From the NCBI GenBank assembly GCA_937898445.1, contig CALEJY010000154.1, positions 1 to 7,489 on the forward strand: a DNA stretch of 7,489 nt. The letters run 5' to 3'. Position 1 is the first letter of the stretch. Each line of letters begins with the position of its first letter. This DNA comes from an uncultured Candidatus Melainabacteria bacterium. Its GTDB lineage: Bacteria > Cyanobacteriota > Vampirovibrionia > Gastranaerophilales > Gastranaerophilaceae. Under the pieces are notes generated by a model. The model was given only the letters and a program-made list of their open reading frames with translations. It did no database searches and was not told the DNA's origin. Shown here one piece after another: positions 4,445-7,489 of the stretch. A program made the position numbers and the translations under genes.

Positions 4445-6663
4445 GCGTTAAAGCTAAATCGACCGGGTTTGTAACCTCTGAGTTTTGCCTCATTTGTCTT
4501 TGAGAACAAATCTCTAATATGCGTGAACAAATCCGTATATGTCGCAGGGTTTGAACGAGGAGTTCTGCCGATTGGAGATTGGTCAATCGCAATAATTTTA
4601 TCTATGTTTTCAAAACCTTCAATTTCATCCACACCTTGCGGCTTTGGCTTATTTCCCCTCAATTTGTGCAACGCATATTCATATATCAAATCCTGCATTA
4701 GAGAAGATTTACCGGAACCTGAAACACCTGTTAAACAAACAATTTTACCTAACGGAATATCTACATCAATATTTTTCAAATTATTGATATGAGCATTTTT
4801 CACTCTCAAGAAATTTCCGTTTCCTTCTCGAGTTTTTTCGGGAACAGGAATAAATTTTTCACCGCTCAAATATTTTCCGGTAATAGATGTTTTAGCCGCA
4901 ATTATATCATCAACCGTACCGCAAGCTATCACATTTCCACCATTTACACCTGCTTTTGGTCCAATATCAACAATATAATCCGCATTTCTAATAGTATCTT
5001 CGTCGTGTTCAACAACAATCAATGTATTGCCAAGATTTCGAAGTTTTATCAGAGTTTTTATCAATCTATCGTTATCTCTCTGGTGCAAACCAATAGATGG
5101 CTCATCTAAAACATACAAAACACCAGACAACCCACTACCGATTTGAGTTGCCAAACGTATTCTTTGCGCCTCTCCGCCAGATAAAGTTCCAGCACGGCGT
5201 GCCAAATCAAGATAACTCAAGCCAACATCTTTCAAAAACCTTAATCTTGCTCTGATTTCATCCAAAATTTGTTTTGCAATGTGCATCTGAAATTCATTCA
5301 ATTCCAAATACAAATCAGAAATAAAATCTAATTCCTCATCAATCGGCATTAAAGTAAATTCGTAAATATTTTTATCTTTAATTTTTACCGCAAGCGGGAA
5401 CGGCTTTAATCTCGCACCATGACAAGATGGGCAAGGAGTTGTCGTCATATATTTTTCAATTTCTTCTCGCCAATATTCGCCGTTAGACTCGTTATATCTT
5501 TTTTCCAAAAACGGAATTACACCGTCAAAATTGCGATATTTTGTTTCATAACGATGAGTTCCAAAACGCATAACAGTAAATTTAATAATATCATTACTTC
5601 CATAAAGAATGATTTGTTGTTCAGCTTCTGTCAAATCCTCAAAATGTTTGTCCATATCTATTCCATAATGATGGCAGACTGATTTTAAAACATCATTGTA
5701 ATATTGAGTTGAAGTCTTTGACCACGGATAAATCGCACCGTCATTCAAGGATTTTTTTCTATCAGGAACTATCAAATTCGGATCGATTACAAAATCAGCA
5801 CCCAAACCGGAACATCTTTCGCAAGCACCGTAAGGCGCATTGAACGAGAATATACGAGGAGCTAATTCCTCAAAACTCAAGTTACACTTTGGACATGCCA
5901 GTTTTTCGCTGTAAATAATTTCTTTGTTTGGAGTTTCTTTTCCCCCAACAACATCCACTATCGCAACACCATCAGCCTTTTTCAAAGCGATTTGAACACT
6001 GTCTGCAATACGAGATTGCGCAGATGTTTTAACCACAATTCTATCAACGACAACTGAAATATCGTGTTTTTTAGTTTTTGCAAGAGAAATTTCATCTTCA
6101 TCAAGATTATAAATTTCACCATCAACTTTTACACGTACAAAACCTTCTTGTCTTAATTCCTCAAAAGTTGAAGAATATTCGCCCTTTTTGCCTCTCACAA
6201 CAGGAGCTAAAATCTGAATTTTAGTACCTTCAGGGAGTTTCATAATGTTAGAAACAATTTCATCAACTGTTTGTGGTTTAATCTTTTCGCCACAATTTGG
6301 GCAATAAGGAGTTCCGACACGAGCGTACAAAAGCCTTAGATAGTCGTAAATTTCAGTAACTGTTCCGACAGTTGAACGAGGGTTGTTGCTTGTTGATTTT
6401 TGGTCAATAGAAATCGCAGGAGAAAGTCCATCAATATAGTCGACATTTGGTTTATCCATCTGACCTAAGAATTGACGTGCGTAGGTTGAAAGACTTTCAA
6501 TATAACGTCTTTGACCTTCCGCAAAAATCGTATCAAAAGCAAGAGAAGATTTCCCTGATCCTGAAACACCTGTAAAAACAATCAACTCGTTTTTGGGTAA
6601 TTGAAGTGAAACATCCTTTAAATTATGTTCTTTTGCGCCTTTTATAATAATCGTGTCTAGCAT
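4408..6663 (-). CDS. uvrA: UvrA N-terminal fragment, excinuclease ABC subunit A (frameshifted)
   Basis: UvrA is the damage-scanning ATPase of nucleotide excision repair; it loads UvrB on DNA lesions. This frame gives 751 residues, of which the first 739 are true UvrA. Visible features are the first Walker A GVSGSGKSS (32-40), the UvrB-contact and insertion regions, a zinc module with C257, C260, C281 and C284, the first signature LSGGEAQRIRLA (494-505) with Walker B LYVLDEPSIGLH (516-527), and the second Walker A GVSGSGKSS (646-654). After GYKPGRFSFN (residue 739, base 4447) the family pattern N-V-x-G-G-R-C is interrupted: only 2 nt remain where 9 are expected. The frame then adds 12 foreign residues (AVVVRLAKVMVF) and stops. 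The remainder continues in another frame from 4444. As sequenced the gene is broken; a true deletion and an assembly error are both possible. Confidence 0.95.
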   Translation of the reverse strand: MLDTIIIKGAKEHNLKDVSLQLPKNELIVFTGVSGSGKSSLAFDTIFAEGQRRYIESLSTYARQFLGQMDKPNVDYIDGLSPAISIDQKSTSNNPRSTVGTVTEIYDYLRLLYARVGTPYCPNCGEKIKPQTVDEIVSNIMKLPEGTKIQILAPVVRGKKGEYSSTFEELRQEGFVRVKVDGEIYNLDEDEISLAKTKKHDISVVVDRIVVKTSAQSRIADSVQIALKKADGVAIVDVVGGKETPNKEIIYSEKLACPKCNLSFEELAPRIFSFNAPYGACERCSGLGADFVIDPNLIVPDRKKSLNDGAIYPWSKTSTQYYNDVLKSVCHHYGIDMDKHFEDLTEAEQQIILYGSNDIIKFTVMRFGTHRYETKYRNFDGVIPFLEKRYNESNGEYWREEIEKYMTTTPCPSCHGARLKPFPLAVKIKDKNIYEFTLMPIDEELDFISDLYLELNEFQMHIAKQILDEIRARLRFLKDVGLSYLDLARRAGTLSGGEAQRIRLATQIGSGLSGVLYVLDEPSIGLHQRDNDRLIKTLIKLRNLGNTLIVVEHDEDTIRNADYIVDIGPKAGVNGGNVIACGTVDDIIAAKTSITGKYLSGEKFIPVPEKTREGNGNFLRVKNAHINNLKNIDVDIPLGKIVCLTGVSGSGKSSLMQDLIYEYALHKLRGNKPKPQGVDEIEGFENIDKIIAIDQSPIGRTPRSNPATYTDLFTHIRDLFSKTNEAKLRGYKPGRFSFNAVVVRLAKVMVF

Positions 6664-6667
6664 AACT

Positions 6668-6697
6668 ATATTATTGCATGTAAAAAATGTTTTTCAA
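6668..6697 (-). promoter_or_regulatory. Weak candidate promoter of uvrA
   Basis: On the minus strand TTGAAA (6697-6692) and TAATAT (6673-6668) are spaced by 18 nt, each a partial consensus match. The ATG at 6663 has no visible Shine-Dalgarno sequence and would be only a few bases from the predicted start, suggesting a leaderless message. I saw no LexA/SOS-type box. A different -10, TATAGT (6670-6665), is also possible. Confidence 0.3.
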
Positions 6698-6757
6698 ATT
6701 TACAAAATCTGATATTTATGGTATATTTACGAGTATTGAAAATTTAATATCGTTGTT

Positions 6758-6949
6758 TATACAAACAACTTATGTCGATGTGGTACTCTGCCGAGCTGTT
6801 TGCGAGCAGAGGGCGAACGAATAAAGCGAATAGCTTTATCGGCAGACCCGTTTAATGCGAGCAAACAAGGAGAAAGGTGACTAAATGTCACGTTTTGTGA
6901 GAGGGTGCGAAGCACTTCCACCACGAGCAGTCTTTCAACATTGGCAATA
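6758..6949 (+). repeat. Hairpin-rich repeat, copy A, upstream of tRNA-Leu
   Basis: A 192-nt unit, GC-richer than its surroundings. Its first 38 nt (6758-6795) match copy B at 36 positions and include GTCGATGTGGT (6774-6784), identical to the first 11 nt of the downstream tRNA-Leu. The middle is longer than in copy B and holds several hairpins: ATAAAGC/GCTTTAT (6821-6839), GTGAC/GTCAC (6877-6891) and TGTTTGC/GCAAACA (6797-6803 with 6861-6867). The 3' part (6899 onward) is shared with copy B and contains GTGC-GAA-GCAC (6905-6915). TCTGCCGA (6787-6794) pairs perfectly with TCGGCAGA (6839-6846). Open frames of 93 and 85 codons on the minus strand and 71 on the plus strand cross this unit, but they follow the repeat and are not credible genes. 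Confidence 0.7.
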
Positions 6950-7079
6950 TATACAAACAACTTGTGTCGATATGGTACTCTGCCGAGAAAAACAATCCAG
7001 TGAATTGTTTTTCGAGAGGGGGCGCAGCCCTCCACCACAAACGGTCAGTCAGCATCGGCAAATAGATATCAGCATTTCT
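6950..7079 (+). repeat. Hairpin-rich repeat, copy B, abutting tRNA-Leu
   Basis: Second, shorter copy. The 5' block 6950-6987 matches copy A, including a one-mismatch copy of the tRNA 5' end (6966-6976). The centre is a 10-bp hairpin, GAAAAACAAT/ATTGTTTTTC. The 3' block (7014-7060) matches copy A and has GGGC-GCA-GCCC (7020-7030). TGCCGA (6981-6986) can pair with TCGGCA (7055-7060), enclosing the internal hairpins. The tRNA begins directly after this unit. A repeat family inserted next to the tRNA, or tandem duplication starting in its 5' end, would both explain the arrangement. Confidence 0.65.
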
Positions 7080-7160
7080 GTCGATGTGGTGGAATGGTAG
7101 ACACGCATGCTTGAGGTGCATGTGGCGAGAGCTGTGGGGGTTCAAGTCCCCCCGTCGACA
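7080..7160 (+). tRNA. tRNA-Leu (anticodon GAG)
   Basis: An 81-nt class II tRNA that reads CUC and CUU codons. The acceptor stem pairs GTCGATG (7080-7086) with CGTCGAC (7153-7159), with one G-U, and A7160 is the discriminator base typical of Leu. The D stem is GTG/CAC (7089-7091 with 7102-7104). The anticodon stem is CATGC/GCATG around TTGAGGT, anticodon GAG at 7113-7115. A long variable arm occupies 7123-7135, as expected for Leu. The T stem GGGGG/CCCCC encloses TTCAAGT. CCA is not encoded, so the 3' end must be added enzymatically. All stems are intact. Confidence 0.96.
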
Positions 7161-7489
7161 TTTGTGTTAAAGCTAAGAAATAGATTTTTCATCATGAAAT
7201 TATCATCAACCACCCTTATGGAATAGATAATTGTTATAGAGATTTAAGAAAACTACTAAGTTATATTTCCAAAGACAGTTTATTATACCTTGATAAAGTT
7301 TGTAATTTTAATAAAGTTATAACAAAGCAAAACCCCCAGTAACTCAACTTAATGGAAGTCATCTGAGGTTGTACATATATACTATTTACGATAACTTAAT
7401 TTTTGTCAAATGTTTAATTGGTTTATATTAATAATACAAAACGCAGAACCTTAACTTAATTGAAGATTAATATTATCCTCATATTATAG
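7161..7489. other. AT-rich intergenic region, no convincing gene
   Basis: No coding region of usual length, RNA gene or terminator is convincing here. The plus strand has a 52-codon open stretch (7184-7342) without an ATG start. The minus strand has a 33-codon ATG frame (7362-7261) and a TTGACA (7409-7404) 17 nt from AATAGT, a weak promoter pointing toward the tRNA. The motif AACTTAAT occurs three times (near 7345, 7393 and 7454). A decayed gene or element next to the tRNA is possible but not shown. Confidence 0.6.

Noticed and set aside
3986..5682. Plus-strand open frames inside uvrA
   Set aside because: All are antisense shadows of conserved UvrA sequence.
6757..7145. Open frames of 93 aa and 85 aa on the minus strand and 71 aa on the plus strand around the tRNA-adjacent repeats
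   Set aside because: They translate the tandem repeat (the 93-aa frame contains the same peptide block twice because the period is 192 nt), run over hairpins, and two of them extend into the tRNA. An AAGGAG lies upstream of the 71-aa frame, but this frame ends inside the tRNA.
7184..7342. A 52-codon open stretch after the tRNA on the plus strand
   Set aside because: It has no ATG start or ribosome-binding site and no recognised family; open stretches of this length occur by chance in a short region.
7261..7362. A 33-codon ATG frame on the minus strand with a weak promoter upstream
   Set aside because: No ribosome-binding site, no recognisable motif, and the -10 box is poor.
7161..7489. Integrated element at the tRNA 3' end with an att duplication
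   Set aside because: No repeat of the tRNA 3' end and no integrase gene is visible in the window.

Overview
This window looks like a chromosomal segment of an AT-rich bacterium. The best guess is an uncultured gut lineage of the Gastranaerophilales (Melainabacteria/Vampirovibrionia) type. That guess rests on the overall low GC, the prepilin start MKKGFTLAEVLITLGIIG with a C-terminal Cys/Trp/DYPYK motif, and small exported proteins of unknown function. It is an inference from sequence style and was not checked by a search.

Layout, left to right. (1) Positions 1-1093, plus strand: the last codons of a gene that is probably rpsB, a 159-bp spacer holding an inverted array of 8-bp tandem units, then a complete tsf (EF-Ts). 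(2) 1094-1374: no gene, but two ~100-nt copies of a structured repeat, each with an 18-bp stem. Base changes between the copies preserve pairing, and all non-Watson-Crick pairs are G-U on the plus strand. (3) 1375-2410: a small helix-turn-helix-like gene (minus) diverging from a type IV pilin-like gene (plus), closed by a strong bidirectional terminator. (4) 2434-3785, minus strand: two paralogous exported proteins of unknown function. The upstream copy is split by a 1-nt frameshift exactly between its signal peptide and its body. (5) 3818-6663, minus strand: uvrA, split by a frameshift (about 7 nt missing) just before the last zinc-binding CxxC motifs. (6) 6758-7160, plus strand: two tandem copies of a GC-richer, hairpin-rich repeat that each contain the first 11-12 nt of the tRNA, followed by an intact tRNA-Leu(GAG) without encoded CCA. 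(7) 7161-7489: AT-rich sequence with no convincing gene.

The genes do not form one pathway. The left end is translation (rpsB-tsf), the centre is cell-surface or exported functions, and uvrA is nucleotide excision repair. The points most worth a second look are the two nearby frameshifts (uvrA and the exported paralogue), the structured repeat pair after tsf, the octamer array inside the rpsB-tsf spacer, and the repeat cluster that copies the 5' end of tRNA-Leu. No complete new defence or mobile system is visible.
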